DNA of 64,000 nt from Streptomyces sp. ERV7 (GCF_001653515.1 NZ_LYOY01000040.1:248001-312000), one strand, 5' to 3'. Shown: positions 1-9,311, numbered from the stretch's first letter. Notes: a model not told the origin generated them from the sequence alone. Numbers and translations are program-made.

Positions 1-243
1 CGCCCCCACCTCCATCCTGCGAGCGGCCCGGGAAGCCTCGGCGGCCAGCCCGAGGTCCACCTTCGGGTCCCGGCTCGCGTAGTACAGCGCGAGCAGGGCG
101 TCGACCAACTTCGGTAGGTACGCCTTCGGACTCACCTCGGCCAGAACCCGGTACGCGCCGACCAGTTCGGCCCGGCTCGGCCGGCCGGACCCCAGTAGCA
201 GCACGCGGGCCCGAAGCACCGCGTCGTGATCGATCGTCACCAT
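1..243 (-). CDS. Hypothetical protein, C-terminus cut off by the window edge
   Basis: The reading frame runs from an ATG at 243 to base 1 without a stop, giving 81 residues of an incomplete protein. It begins MVTIDHDAVLRARVLLLG and is rich in Ala, Leu and Arg in helix-like spacing, which suggests a soluble helical repeat protein of the kind often seen as N-terminal TPR-like segments in actinomycetes. I do not recognise the family. A purine-rich GGAGACAGGGGG stretch lies just upstream of the start. The in-frame GTG at 240 is an alternative start. Codon use is typical of the neighbours, with GC-rich third positions. Its function cannot be inferred from this fragment. Confidence 0.6.
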   Translation of the reverse strand, partial: MVTIDHDAVLRARVLLLGSGRPSRAELVGAYRVLAEVSPKAYLPKLVDALLALYYASRDPKVDLGLAAEASRAARRMEVGA

Positions 244-445
244 TCCCCCTGTCTCCGGATAACGCACGAAGGAGATTCTGAGAGGCGGGGAACGGACCGG
301 ACAAGCCTCGCGAACTGTGCGTTCCGTCCTACGAAAAACGGCGTTGACCTGTCATGATGGACATGCTTTCGTTCCGAATCCACAAGCGGGGAGCCGAATA
401 CCTCCCGCGCCGCACACAGCACCCCGGCTCGCCCCGGCTGCGAGG

Positions 446-545
446 ATGCGCTCCGTGGTGTGCGACGAGGAGTGGGACCGCATCCGGCACGGCCTGCGTC
501 TCGGGCAGCGGTTGACCGGGCGAGTGAGTCGAGTTCCGGCATCCG
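446..545 (+). pseudogene. Possible remnant of an S1-like small protein; rest of 244-924 has no gene
   Basis: The 681 bases between the first gene and the methyltransferase contain no convincing intact gene. The frame from ATG 446 encodes VCDEEWDRIRHGLRLGQRL followed by TGRVSRVP, which resembles the start of small actinomycete proteins with an S1-like RNA-binding fold. The match stops abruptly near 540 and the downstream frames look random. I read it as a decayed fragment. Other long frames here are on either strand and have no coherent start or ribosome-binding site. Confidence 0.3.
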
Positions 546-924
546 CTGCGGCTGCACCCCAACACCATGCTCGTGCTGCCGCGCCCCGAGGTCGTTGAGA
601 CGAAACGACACCCCTCGTATCCCTACACTCTGGCCACTGCCACCGGGCGGACGGTGTGGGGTGATGTGGTCGTGTCGCGTGTTTTTGGGTGGGGCGTGGC
701 CGGTGGCCGTGGTGACAAAGAGTCTGCGATTTCGGTGGAGTTGGTGATCACGGGGACTCACGCCAGTGATAATCGCCTCGCCTGTGAGTTCCTCGCTCCT
801 TGCGGAGGTTCCGACTGATACGCGCGCGTCCGGGGCACTGATGTGCCGGTACTTCTCCGCCGCCCCGGGGCCGGAAGCAGGGACTCCACCCGCCATCCCC
901 ACCCCCTCACTGAGGAGAATCTCG

Positions 925-1788
925 ATGATCGACGGTTTGCAGGTCCCCAAAGGCGTCGGGCAGACGGCGCTGGTCGTCGCCTGGATGCGACAGATGGAGA
1001 GCCAGAGACCCGACGCTCTGTTCCAAGACCCTTTCGCCGACGTGCTGTTGAGGGTCATTGCCGAAGACCCGTCCTTCACCGAGGTGTCCGGCATGGTCGC
1101 CCGGGCGAGCAGCAGCACGCGCGAATACCCCGCGTACTTCGCGGTACGTACCCGGTTCTTCGACGACGAGCTGATGAGCGCGATGCACGCCGGGGTCCGC
1201 CAAGTCGTCACTCTGGCTGCTGGAGTGGATGGACGGACCGTCCGGTTGGACTGCCCGCCCGGAACACAGTGGTATGAGCTCGACCTGCCGGACATGACGG
1301 CCTTCACCGACGAGCTGATCGCCCGCTCGGGACTGGCCACCACCTGCGAACGCCGCTCAGTCGCCGCGGACTTGACCGCCAACTGGCCCGACGCGCTGCG
1401 CGAAGCGGGCTTCGACTCGTCCCGGCCGACCGCCTGGCTGGTGGAGGGCCTGTTGATGTACCTCTCCGACGAAGCGGGGGATGCCCTGCTTGGCGAGCTG
1501 TCCGCGCTGTCCGCGCCGGGCAGTCGGATCATGCTGGAACAGTTGGAGGCGGCGATGCTGGGGGAGGAGGGCAAACCCTCCCGTGAACGGCTCGCGTCGC
1601 AGGGGGCTCGCTGGCTGTCCGCCCGGGACGATCTGCAGTCATGGCTGGCAGGCCACGGTTGGCATGCTGAGGTCTACAGCGGAGCCGACCCCCGTATCGG
1701 GCACGGACGCACTGTCTCCCGTCTGCCCGCCTGCTGGGTGGCGACCGGCACGTTGGCGGAGCGTGCGCAGACCGACCCGGCCGGCTGA
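925..1788 (+). CDS. SAM-dependent methyltransferase, leucine carboxyl/TIGR00027-like family
   Basis: The 287-residue product matches the actinobacterial class I methyltransferase family related to leucine carboxyl methyltransferases (the TIGR00027 group). Family signs are the N-terminal block GVGQTALVVAWMRQME, the QDPFAD motif, the SAM-site-like segment TLAAGVDGRTVRL (about residues 94-106), a following acidic YELDLPD, and WLVEGLLMYLS in the second half. Members transfer a methyl group from SAM, often to carboxyl or hydroxyl groups of secondary metabolites; the substrate here is unknown. The ATG at 925 is chosen because GAGGAG lies seven bases upstream. The frame extends to 766 but that part lacks family similarity. 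It stands alone with no operon partner. Confidence 0.8.
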   Translation: MIDGLQVPKGVGQTALVVAWMRQMESQRPDALFQDPFADVLLRVIAEDPSFTEVSGMVARASSSTREYPAYFAVRTRFFDDELMSAMHAGVRQVVTLAAGVDGRTVRLDCPPGTQWYELDLPDMTAFTDELIARSGLATTCERRSVAADLTANWPDALREAGFDSSRPTAWLVEGLLMYLSDEAGDALLGELSALSAPGSRIMLEQLEAAMLGEEGKPSRERLASQGARWLSARDDLQSWLAGHGWHAEVYSGADPRIGHGRTVSRLPACWVATGTLAERAQTDPAG

Positions 1789-1933
1789 AGCCACCTCTGC
1801 GAGGGTTTTAACGCGGCGCTCTGGGCGGCATGACCCGCGTTGACGCGCTTCCACGGGGAGAAGCGGGGGCGAGTGGCGCTGGAGCCGGGGCGAGGCCGGC
1901 CAGCTCCTCGCCCCCTGCTGCCCGTTGGGCCCT

Positions 1934-2662
1934 TCAGGCTGCTGTCAGCTCTGCCAGGGCGCGGTCCATCGCGGCGTTGAACTCTTCCGGCGTCAGCGGC
2001 AGCCGGGACTTGACGTTGCGGCTCCACTGGTCGGCGAGGACCTCGGCGGAGCCCGCCTGGACACCGTCGAGCGCCGCGTCGGCCAGGTCCGACGGCGCGA
2101 TCTTGTCCACGGGCCAGCCTGCGGCCATGTCGGTGTCGGCCAGGCCGAGGTGCACGGCTGTCACGAGCGTGCCCTGCTCGGCGAGTTCCAGGCGGACGCC
2201 GTTGGTCATGGCCCAGGCGGCGGCCTTGGTCAGGTGGTAGGCATTGGCGCCTTTGCCTCCGAACCACGACATGGCGGAGAGGACGTTGACGATCGCGCCC
2301 CCGCCGTTCCGGGCGAGCGTCGGCGCGAACTGCCGGATCATCGCCAGGTGGCCGAACACGTTGGTCTCCAGTTCGTGCCGCACCGCGTCCAGCGAACCGG
2401 TCACCAGGTCGGTCCCCGTCTGGATCCCGGCGTTGTTGATGAGCAGCGAGACGTCCGGGGCGGCCTCGGCGGCGGCCCTCACGGATGCGGGATCGGTGAT
2501 GTCGAGGGGCAGCACCTCGACCCCGGGCAGGTCCACGGTCTCAGGTCGGCGGGCCGTCGCGTAGACCTTGCGGGCGCCCCGTTCGAGCAGGCGCTGGGCG
2601 AAGGCGCGGCCCAGGCCGCGGTTGGCTCCGGTGACAAGGGCAACTGAGTTGTTGATGTCCAT
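1934..2662 (-). CDS. Short-chain dehydrogenase/reductase, MerR-controlled
   Basis: A 242-residue classical SDR. It has the Rossmann nucleotide motif TGANRGLG (residues 11-18), the NNAG structural motif, and the catalytic YHLTK (Tyr-x-x-x-Lys). The enzyme probably reduces or oxidises a small carbonyl or alcohol with NAD(P)H; the substrate is unknown. The ATG at 2662 begins MDINNSVALVTGANRGLG, and a longer in-frame extension upstream belongs to the divergent regulator region. No Shine-Dalgarno sequence is present. A -10 TAGCGT ends seven bases before the ATG, so the mRNA is likely leaderless. The gene is divergent from a MerR regulator (start 2738) and shares its operator, so it is probably that regulator's main target. 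Confidence 0.87.
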   Translation of the reverse strand: MDINNSVALVTGANRGLGRAFAQRLLERGARKVYATARRPETVDLPGVEVLPLDITDPASVRAAAEAAPDVSLLINNAGIQTGTDLVTGSLDAVRHELETNVFGHLAMIRQFAPTLARNGGGAIVNVLSAMSWFGGKGANAYHLTKAAAWAMTNGVRLELAEQGTLVTAVHLGLADTDMAAGWPVDKIAPSDLADAALDGVQAGSAEVLADQWSRNVKSRLPLTPEEFNAAMDRALAELTAA

Positions 2663-2669
2663 GCCCGGT

Positions 2670-2701
2670 ACGCTAAAACCTGACGTTGACGTCAGAGGCA
2701 A
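2670..2701 (-). promoter_or_regulatory. MerR-type promoter/operator between SDR and merR-like gene
   Basis: Read on the minus strand there is a -35-like TTGCCT (2701-2696) and a -10 TAGCGT (2675-2670), separated by an overlong 19-20-bp spacer. The spacer holds the perfect inverted repeat CTGACG-TTGA-CGTCAG (2680-2695). A dyad inside an overlong spacer is the hallmark of MerR-activated promoters. It faces the SDR gene. Confidence 0.75.
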
Positions 2702-2737
2702 GTCCTGGTCGTCAGGGCCGGGGTGAGAGGAATCACC

Positions 2738-3115
2738 ATGACCGTCACAGAGGCCGCACCCGAGCGGCTCATCCGCATCGGTGAGGTGGCGCGGGGTGCC
2801 GGCGTCTCGGTACGCGCCGTGCGCTACTACGAGCAGCAGGGGCTGCTCACCGCAGAGCGCAGCCCATCCGGCCAGCGCCTCTACCGGCAGGACGCCATCC
2901 CCCTCATCCGTTTCTTCCAGCAGATGTACGCCGCAGGCCTGACCAGCAAAAGGATCACCGAGCTCCTTCCGTGCTGGGACTCCGGGCACACCGACGCCGA
3001 GCAACGAGCCATGCTGCGCGCCGAGCGCGACCGGATCCAGGCCAAGGCCGATGACCTGCAGGCTGCCCTGGACCGCCTCGACGAGGTCATCGCGATCACG
3101 GACACGCACCCGTAG
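2738..3115 (+). CDS. MerR family transcriptional regulator
   Basis: A 125-residue regulator. The winged-helix N-terminus reads RIGEVARGAGVSVRAVRYYE (about residues 11-30), followed by the QGLLTAERSPSGQRLYR wing that typifies MerR proteins. The C-terminal third is a coiled-coil dimerisation helix. There is no cysteine cluster of the metal-sensing type; only a single Cys lies in the middle (LLPCWDSG), so the signal is probably organic or redox. The ATG at 2738 is chosen because GAGAGG lies seven bases upstream. The gene is divergent from the SDR at 1934-2662 and likely controls it through the dyad at 2680-2695. Its 3' end, including the stop codon, is duplicated in tandem. Confidence 0.88.
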   Translation: MTVTEAAPERLIRIGEVARGAGVSVRAVRYYEQQGLLTAERSPSGQRLYRQDAIPLIRFFQQMYAAGLTSKRITELLPCWDSGHTDAEQRAMLRAERDRIQAKADDLQAALDRLDEVIAITDTHP

Positions 3116-3142
3116 ACGCGATCACGGACACGCACCCGTAGG
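3091..3142. repeat. Tandem 26-bp direct duplication across the merR-like stop codon
   Basis: Two adjacent 26-base units (3091-3116 and 3117-3142) differ only at their final base (A versus G). The first unit carries the last codons and the TAG stop of the regulator; the second is a non-coding copy after the stop. It looks like a recent slippage or unequal-exchange duplication. Confidence 0.85.
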
Positions 3143-3237
3143 TGCGGTCGGTCGGACGTCACACCGGCGATCTACGGCCTGGCCGGCGCGCAGGGTGGCG
3201 GTTGGTTCATCTGACTCACGTCATCTGGAGATATCCC

Positions 3238-6195
3238 ATGCCCCCCACTGCCCCCACTCCCAGCCCCTCCTTCGGCGGCGCCGGGCGAACCTCCGCCCAC
3301 CGGTTCACCGTTCTCGGCTCCCTTCGTGTGCACGACGGGTCGGCGGAGAGACCCGTCGGCGCGCCCCAGCTGCAGGCGGTGCTCGCCGTCCTGCTGTTAC
3401 GGGCGCGCACCCCTGTGCCCGCCCGGGAACTGATCGCCGCAGTCTGGGGCGACGAGGCCCCGCCCGGTGCGCTGGGGTCGTTGCAGACCCACGTCTTCAC
3501 ACTGCGTCGGCTGCTGGAACCCGGCCGGGCACCACGTGCCGTCGCGCGCACGCTGGTGACGACGGGCGCCGGTTACACCTTGCGCGTCGCCCCGGAGGAC
3601 GTCGACGTGACCGTCTTCGAGCTCCGTACGTCCGAGGCACGGCAGGCGCTGGCCGCCGGACGGCCCGAACGGGCACGGTCCCTGCTCGTCTCCGCGCTGG
3701 ACCTGTGGCGTGGCAGGCCGCTCGCCGGCGTGCCCGGCCCGTACGCCGAGGCCCAGCGCACCCGGCTGGAGGAGCTGCGCCTGTCGGCTGTCGAGGCGCG
3801 GTGGGAGACCGAGATCGCGCTGGGCGGGCATGGCAACGCGCTCGGTCCGCTGCGTGTGCTGGCCGCCGAGCAGCCGTGGCGCGAGCGGGTCCATGAGCTG
3901 CTGATGACAGCGCTGCACCAGACCGGACGGCAGGCGGACGCACTTGACGTCTACGGGCGAGTCCGCCGGGCGCTCGCCGGGGAGCTGGGCATCCGCCCGG
4001 GTCCCGGCCTGGAGCGGCTTCAGCAGGAGATCCTCAACGCCGGACGTGGTTGGCAGGCGGGCGACGCGACCGGGGTTCGGGCTGCTGACCGGTCCTCTGT
4101 ATCGGCCCAGCTGCCCCAGGACACCGCCGACTTCACGGGCCGCACCGACGAGGTCGACGGGCTGTGCACCGCGCTGGAGAAGGGCCGGACGGTTGCTCTG
4201 AGTTCCATCAGCGGGATGGGCGGTATCGGCAAGACTGCCCTGGCCGTGCGCGTGGCGCACCGGATGCGCCACCGCTTCCCGGACGGGCAGCTGTATGCGG
4301 ACCTGAGAGGAACCGACCGCCGGCCCGCCGAGCCCATGGAGGTGCTGGGTCGCTTCCTGCGCGTCCTCGGAGTGAGTGCCGGTCACCTCCCGGCGCTGCC
4401 CGGGGAGCGGGCTGCCCTCTACCGCTCCATGCTCGCCACCCGGCAGGTGCTCGTCCTGCTGGACAACGCCCGTGACCTGGCCCAGGTGCGCGACCTGCTG
4501 CCCGGCGCGCCAGGCAGCGCGGTGCTGCTCACCAGCCGCTCCCGGCTCGTCGGCCTGACCGGGGCCGCCCTGGTGGACCTACGGCCCATGGCGCAGGCGG
4601 AGGCCCTGGAGCTGCTGACCCGGATCGTCGGCGAACGGAGCGTGTCCGCCGAGCCGGAGGCCGCTGCCGAGGTGCTTGATGCCTGCGGCCATCTGCCGCT
4701 CGCCATTCGTATCGTGGCCTCCCGATTGGTCGCCGGGCCGCAGACCACGCTCGCGACGACCGCCGCGCTGCTGGCGGACAAGGGGCGCCGCCTCGGCACG
4801 CTCAGGGCGGAGGACGCCGCCGTGGAGAGGACGTTCCGGCTCGGCATGGAAGTGCTGGACGCCGAGTACGTCCGCGCCTTTCGGCTGCTGGCCCTGCCCG
4901 AGGTGCCCGAACTGAGTGTGCCCATCGCCGCGGCGCTGCTCGACCGGCCGGAGTGGGAGGCGGAGAAGCTGTGCGAGTCACTGGTCGACCTGAGCCTGCT
5001 GGAGTCGGTCGCCCCCGGCCGATACCGCTACCACGACCTGCTCCGGCTCTTCGCCCGCCAGACGGCCTTCGCCGAAGTGGCGGACCACGAGCGGACCACC
5101 GCATTGGCCCGCCTGCTGGAGTTCTGCCTTGCCACGGCCCTCGATGCCCACCGGGTATCGCTGCCCGACGACGTGTTTCCCGGGAACGCTGCCCCGCTGC
5201 CTTCGCGTGGCCTGGACTTCACCGGCCCGCAGGAAGCCACCGCCTGGTTGCTCGACGAGCAGACGTCGCTGCTGGGGCTCGTCGAGCAGGCGGCGGGTGA
5301 CGCCTCCCTGTCGCTTGCCGTCTGCGCGGACCTGCTGCTGGCCGCGGACCCGCTCGGGCGCCTCGGCGCGCAGCCCTACGGTATCGAGCGCGCCGCCCGC
5401 AGCCTGGCCGACGCCGCGCGCGCCGCCGGCCACCGCACCGCCGAAGCGCGCGCCCTGTACATGCTGGGCAGCTCCCTGCAACACCGCTTCGCCATGCGGC
5501 TGGGCGCCCCAGCCCTGGACCGGGCCATCGAGCTGTGCCGGGAGGCCGGCGACCCGACGCTGCTGGCCCACGTCCTGATCACCAGGGGCGGAGGCGCGCT
5601 CGCCCTGCGCGACTTCACCACCGCGCACGCGATGCTGAGCGAGGCGCTGACTCATGGCAGAGCCCTGGCCAGCCGCGGCATCGAGGCGTACGCGCTCGGC
5701 TTCCTCGGCCTGGCCCTGCTGGGAACCGGCCGGGCCGAGGAGGGGTTGGCGCACTGCCGGGACGCCGTCGCCGTCACCCGGGCGAGTGGGGACGTGGCGG
5801 GTCAGGCCAACGCATTGCACAATCTCGCCCAGGTCTGCCTGCGGACCGGGCAGAGCCCAGAGGCCTTCGACAGCCTGCACGAGAGCCTGCGCCTGTGGCG
5901 GCAGACGGGCTCCCGCTTCCGCGAGGGCCTGCTGCTTGGCGCACTTGCCGAAGCTCACAATGTTTCGGGACAGCCCGCGGAGGCCGCCGAACATGCCGCG
6001 CGGGCCCGGGACATCGCCGAGGCCCGCGGCGACGCGGGCATCCTCGCCCGCGCTCTCGCGCAGCTCGGCCACGCCCACCGGGTCCAGGGCGACGCCGGCC
6101 GGGCCCGGGAGTACTACCGTCGTGCGGAGAGCGTCTTTCGCGAGCTCGGCCTGCCCGACGCGGACGACATCGCGGGGTGCCTGGGGAAGCTGTGA
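3238..6195 (+). CDS. AfsR/SARP-type large transcriptional regulator with NB-ARC and TPR domains
   Basis: The 985-residue product has the AfsR layout. An OmpR-like winged helix comes first (about residues 22-105: FTVLGSLRV, then PVPARELIAAVWGDEAPP). The bacterial transcriptional activation domain follows (about 112-260). Next is an NB-ARC ATPase with Walker A GMGGIGKT (Lys at about 332) and a VLVLLDNA Walker B region. C-terminal TPR-like helices occupy about 700-960. Such proteins activate secondary-metabolite or developmental genes by binding direct heptamer repeats. The ATG at 3238 follows GGAG at a seven-base spacing. Codon 54 (3397-3399) is TTA, so translation should depend on the bldA leucyl tRNA. 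No adjacent biosynthetic cluster is visible, so its targets are unknown. Confidence 0.9.
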   Translation: MPPTAPTPSPSFGGAGRTSAHRFTVLGSLRVHDGSAERPVGAPQLQAVLAVLLLRARTPVPARELIAAVWGDEAPPGALGSLQTHVFTLRRLLEPGRAPRAVARTLVTTGAGYTLRVAPEDVDVTVFELRTSEARQALAAGRPERARSLLVSALDLWRGRPLAGVPGPYAEAQRTRLEELRLSAVEARWETEIALGGHGNALGPLRVLAAEQPWRERVHELLMTALHQTGRQADALDVYGRVRRALAGELGIRPGPGLERLQQEILNAGRGWQAGDATGVRAADRSSVSAQLPQDTADFTGRTDEVDGLCTALEKGRTVALSSISGMGGIGKTALAVRVAHRMRHRFPDGQLYADLRGTDRRPAEPMEVLGRFLRVLGVSAGHLPALPGERAALYRSMLATRQVLVLLDNARDLAQVRDLLPGAPGSAVLLTSRSRLVGLTGAALVDLRPMAQAEALELLTRIVGERSVSAEPEAAAEVLDACGHLPLAIRIVASRLVAGPQTTLATTAALLADKGRRLGTLRAEDAAVERTFRLGMEVLDAEYVRAFRLLALPEVPELSVPIAAALLDRPEWEAEKLCESLVDLSLLESVAPGRYRYHDLLRLFARQTAFAEVADHERTTALARLLEFCLATALDAHRVSLPDDVFPGNAAPLPSRGLDFTGPQEATAWLLDEQTSLLGLVEQAAGDASLSLAVCADLLLAADPLGRLGAQPYGIERAARSLADAARAAGHRTAEARALYMLGSSLQHRFAMRLGAPALDRAIELCREAGDPTLLAHVLITRGGGALALRDFTTAHAMLSEALTHGRALASRGIEAYALGFLGLALLGTGRAEEGLAHCRDAVAVTRASGDVAGQANALHNLAQVCLRTGQSPEAFDSLHESLRLWRQTGSRFREGLLLGALAEAHNVSGQPAEAAEHAARARDIAEARGDAGILARALAQLGHAHRVQGDAGRAREYYRRAESVFRELGLPDADDIAGCLGKL

Positions 6196-6415
6196 TGTAC
6201 GGCGATCGCTGACGAAGGCCGCCGCGCGGTGGCCCAGCGCGCGACCGCGGCGATCCTCCTGAACGACCCGGGCGAGGGCCCGGCCCCCACGTGACCCGCC
6301 GGTGTCCCTGCGGCCCCGGGAGCAGCGGTCCTGCCGTCCACCCAGGCATCCGGGGCCGTTTCCAGAGGGGCGACGCGCGAGCGAGGCTGGTCGAAGTCCT
6401 GGCGGGCGGGGTGCG

Positions 6416-6443
6416 AGGGCCGTGCCGGGCGCGGCACGGCCCT
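6416..6443. terminator. Bidirectional hairpin terminator
   Basis: A perfect 12-bp stem (6416-6427 with 6432-6443) with a GGCG loop lies between the convergent ends of the AfsR-like gene and the beta-propeller gene. It could serve both. There is no U tract, as is usual in Streptomyces. Confidence 0.75.
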
Positions 6444-6472
6444 CCGTGCTCAGAGCCTGGCGGTCGGGGCGA

Positions 6473-7594
6473 TCAATAGAAGCGGCGGATGAAAATATCC
6501 GACTTGCCGTTGGTGTCACCGGCCACGATGTCGTCGGCTGTGGAGGAAAAGACGACGTCGCGCCCGTCGGCGCTGACCGCGTCGGTCCCGGCCGAGGCGG
6601 GCTGGTCCGAGACGATCTCGTCGGTGCCCGTCTGCAGGTCGCGCAGTACGAGCGACGGTCCGGTGGTGTCGTTCGGGGCGTACAGCAGGTAGCGGCCGGT
6701 GGGATCGATGGCCACACCCCGCGCGTTCGGCACCAGTTGGTCGGTGCCCGTGTGCTCGTCCTGAACGTAGGTGTCGGAGCCCGAGAGGTAGACGATCTTG
6801 CTGCCGTCCTTGCTGATCTGGACGAGCGTCGCCGCCTTGGACGAGCCCTCGATCGGGCCGGTAGAGGTGTCGTCGGTCCTGTCCCACACGAAGACGTCTT
6901 CCGCCAGGCCGTCCTGGTAGGCGACAAAGCGGCCGTCGCCGCTGATGGACGGCCGGGCCGAGACGGTGTGGCCGAACTCGGCGACGGTCACCGCGGTGTT
7001 GGTGTGCCAGTCCTGTACCTCGATGCGCTGCCGGGACGGCGGTCGATTGAAGGTGGCGGCTTGGACGAGATAGCGGCCGTCCGTGCTCAGCGACGGCTGG
7101 CTGCAGCTGAGGCCCGGACAGTTGATGCCGATCGTGCTTCCCGACTTCACCTGAGACAGGAAGACCTTCGTGTCCCTGAACAACTGTCCCCACAGGGCGA
7201 CGTATTGCCCGTCACCGCTGATCACCGGGTGCTGGATCGGCGTGGTGATGGTGCTCATCAGCGTGGTCAGACTCGTCCGCCGGTCGCGGACGAATACTCT
7301 TTCCCCTGTCGCCGAGCTGGCGGGTGTGAGGTTCTTCGCCGACGACGAGAAAGCGACACGCCGGCCGTCGGCCGTGATGGTGGCACCGGCGGAGTCGCCG
7401 TCACCCTGGGTACCGTCGGCCGCGACACTGATCCGCTCGACCAACCCTGCGCTGTCGCTCGCGACGGCCGCTGCGGTCATGGGCTCGGCCGAAGCGACTC
7501 CCGGCAGCGCGGTCGTGACCGCGCAGACCACGACCGCGGCACGTAAGGCGGCCCCTACACGTCTTGTGGCGCGCGGATGCGCGTTTCCCCTCAT
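6473..7594 (-). CDS. Secreted TolB/PD40-type beta-propeller protein
   Basis: A 373-residue exported protein. A basic N-terminus (MRGNAHPRATRR) is followed by a hydrophobic segment and an ASAEP-like signal-peptidase site near residue 38. The rest is a series of roughly 45-residue blades with the recurring pattern ADGRRVAF, GDGQYVAL, TDGRYLVQ, GDGRFVAY, KDGSKIVYL, PTGRYLLY and ADGRDVVF. These are WD40-like PD40 repeats of the TolB propeller type. Such domains bind protein or glycan partners; no enzyme signature is seen. The ATG at 7594 is preceded by GGGGGAAGA. Codon 17 (7546-7544) is a TTA leucine inside the signal peptide, suggesting bldA-linked expression. It is a single-gene unit ending at the shared hairpin. 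Confidence 0.8.
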   Translation of the reverse strand: MRGNAHPRATRRVGAALRAAVVVCAVTTALPGVASAEPMTAAAVASDSAGLVERISVAADGTQGDGDSAGATITADGRRVAFSSSAKNLTPASSATGERVFVRDRRTSLTTLMSTITTPIQHPVISGDGQYVALWGQLFRDTKVFLSQVKSGSTIGINCPGLSCSQPSLSTDGRYLVQAATFNRPPSRQRIEVQDWHTNTAVTVAEFGHTVSARPSISGDGRFVAYQDGLAEDVFVWDRTDDTSTGPIEGSSKAATLVQISKDGSKIVYLSGSDTYVQDEHTGTDQLVPNARGVAIDPTGRYLLYAPNDTTGPSLVLRDLQTGTDEIVSDQPASAGTDAVSADGRDVVFSSTADDIVAGDTNGKSDIFIRRFY

Positions 7595-7789
7595 TCTTCC
7601 CCCTGAGACGGATACGGCCCTTCTGCCCGGTTCCCCACCGGAGGGCCACAAGCATGCAACCGCGACGGCACTGTGAGGTCAATGTGCCGCATGACTATTG
7701 GGAGGCACAGTTCCGGTCAGATAAATGCGGTCGGCTTCGCCACGTGCACGGGCCATCGTGCCCGATGAGACGCCGGATAGGGAGACACG

Positions 7790-8229
7790 ATCGGTGAAAT
7801 GTGCGACATCCTGTGAATTCTCCCAAGTTTCGCTGAGTCCTGGGTCCGTGGCCAGAACGGCGGTTGAACAGCCAGTCCTCGGCGCTTGTCTCGACCGCAC
7901 CACCGTCGTGACCGATCTCCACCTGGCGCAACCGCCGTCCGCCCGGCCCGAGCACCACCCAGAAGACCGCTCCCTCCTCGGTCTCCGGGCAGCGCAAGTC
8001 GACAAGGTGCCGTCCCACCAGGACGGCGAACCCCCGGCTGACCACGCTGGGCATCTCTCTGCGCGCGAAGGCTGGACAGCGGATCCGGATCCGGAGCGTC
8101 AAGGTGGACCTCCTCCAAGTCCCACGTCCCGGCACGACCCACGGCGTCCGGGTGCGTGACCACCTCAACTTCGGCGCAGGCACTGACGATCTCCCCTTCG
8201 CCTCGTAGCGCCCCACGCGATACCGACAA
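7790..8229 (-). pseudogene. Probable frameshifted gene of unknown function
   Basis: Two minus-strand frames together look like one protein split by a shift near 8060-8090. One frame gives an N-terminal part containing EIVSACAEVEVVTHPDA and GTWDLEEVHLDAPDPDP. Another continues with RGFAVLVGRHLVDLRCPETE and GAVFWVVLGPGGRRLRQVEI. Both stretches have natural amino-acid composition, unlike the flanking frames. I do not recognise the family. No ribosome-binding site is evident and the C-terminus fades into random sequence near 7790. A sequencing error cannot be excluded. Confidence 0.35.
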
Positions 8230-8268
8230 CTCACGGTCCGCCAGGAGGCCCCGTCCTCGTCGCTGCCA

Positions 8269-8811
8269 TCAATGAGTGGTCGTGACGTGATGGTCCGACG
8301 ACAACGCGAACACCCGTACTCGCCGACCACCGGTGGGATTGACGGTCTCACGGACCGGACGCATCCCCAGTTTGGTCATGATCCGTTCGGAGGCGTCGTT
8401 GCCCACTTGAGTGATGCTGACGATCCGCTTGAGCCCTCGCTCTTCGAACCCGAACCGTACGGCGGCCGCAGCGGCCTCGGTGGCCAAGCCCTGCCCCCAG
8501 TGGGAACGTCCCAGCCGCCAGCCGACCTCGACCGCCGGCAGGACCTCCGGCAAGAAGTGGGGCACGGAAAGGCCGGTGAACCCGGCCAGCTCGCCAGTGG
8601 ACCGGATCTCCACGGCGAACAAGCCGAAGCCCTGCGACTCCCACTCGCTCTCCCAGGCCTGGACCCGGCCGCGAGTCTGCTCTTCGTCAAGGACCCTGCC
8701 GTCACGGATCCACCGCATGACCTCGGGGTCGGCATTGACGGCAGCCATGGGTGCAACGTCTTCCTCGCGCCAGCGACGCAGGATCAAACGGGGAGTCTTA
8801 AGAGTGACCAT
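8269..8811 (-). CDS. GNAT N-acetyltransferase, RimJ/RimL type
   Basis: A 180-residue acetyltransferase. The N-terminal LKTPRLILRRWREEDVAPM is the standard opening of RimJ/RimL-like enzymes. The acetyl-CoA site follows as SHWGQGLATEAAAAAVRFGF (pattern Q/R-x-x-G-x-A), then a C-terminal NDASERIMTKLGM segment. It uses acetyl-CoA to acetylate an amine on a small molecule or protein N-terminus; the substrate is unknown. The ATG at 8811 matches the family start; a GTG at 8829 in frame is possible and neither has a clear ribosome-binding site. A decayed relative of the same core occurs at 58529-58600. Confidence 0.85.
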   Translation of the reverse strand: MVTLKTPRLILRRWREEDVAPMAAVNADPEVMRWIRDGRVLDEEQTRGRVQAWESEWESQGFGLFAVEIRSTGELAGFTGLSVPHFLPEVLPAVEVGWRLGRSHWGQGLATEAAAAAVRFGFEERGLKRIVSITQVGNDASERIMTKLGMRPVRETVNPTGGRRVRVFALSSDHHVTTTH

Positions 8812-8829
8812 CCCATCATTCTGGATCAC

Positions 8830-9311
8830 ACAGGCGGCTCGCCGTCATCCTCCCAGGCACTGTCGATGCACCCACTGAACGCCGTTGCAGTACCAGCGCT
8901 TTGCTCTCACGGGTTGCGGGGCAGAAGCCGTCCCCGAAGGCGGGCTTGCGCATCGGCGTGCACTGGTCTCGGGTACTGCGGTCACCGGCAGCGTGTTGTC
9001 CGCGGACAAAACCCTATTGTCCCGCTCCTGCGAGGCCCTGGTCTGGGTCGTTCTCTGACGTGTGTGGCGGACAAATTCCCCGCAGCCCATCGTCGTAACC
9101 GGCTCCCGCTCGGCCGAGTCGGCGCAACACGGCTGACCTGGCGACGCGTGTGGGCTTTCCGCTGTCTGCTTTCTGGACCTCAGGAGGACGAGCCCCTACG
9201 AGTTCGGCGATCTCCGCCGAAACCCCGCACTCCGTCGGCAACCGACGCAACAGCGGGGCGGGGGCTCGTGACATGTAGCTCGATCGGGATCGACGAAGGG
9301 ATGGGCACACC
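8830..9311. other. Intergenic stretch, nothing recognised
   Basis: About 480 bases between the GNAT gene and a secreted-protein gene. Frames on both strands have irregular composition and no ribosome-binding site. I see no repeat, RNA gene or transposase signature. Confidence 0.4.

Noticed and set aside
237..1574. Long minus-strand frame of 445 codons
   Set aside because: It lies antisense to the methyltransferase, with Ser/Arg/Pro-rich random composition and no ribosome-binding site; a GC-driven shadow.
4978..6927. 649-codon minus frame across two genes
   Set aside because: Antisense to the AfsR-like gene and out of frame with the propeller gene, with no domain; a shadow.
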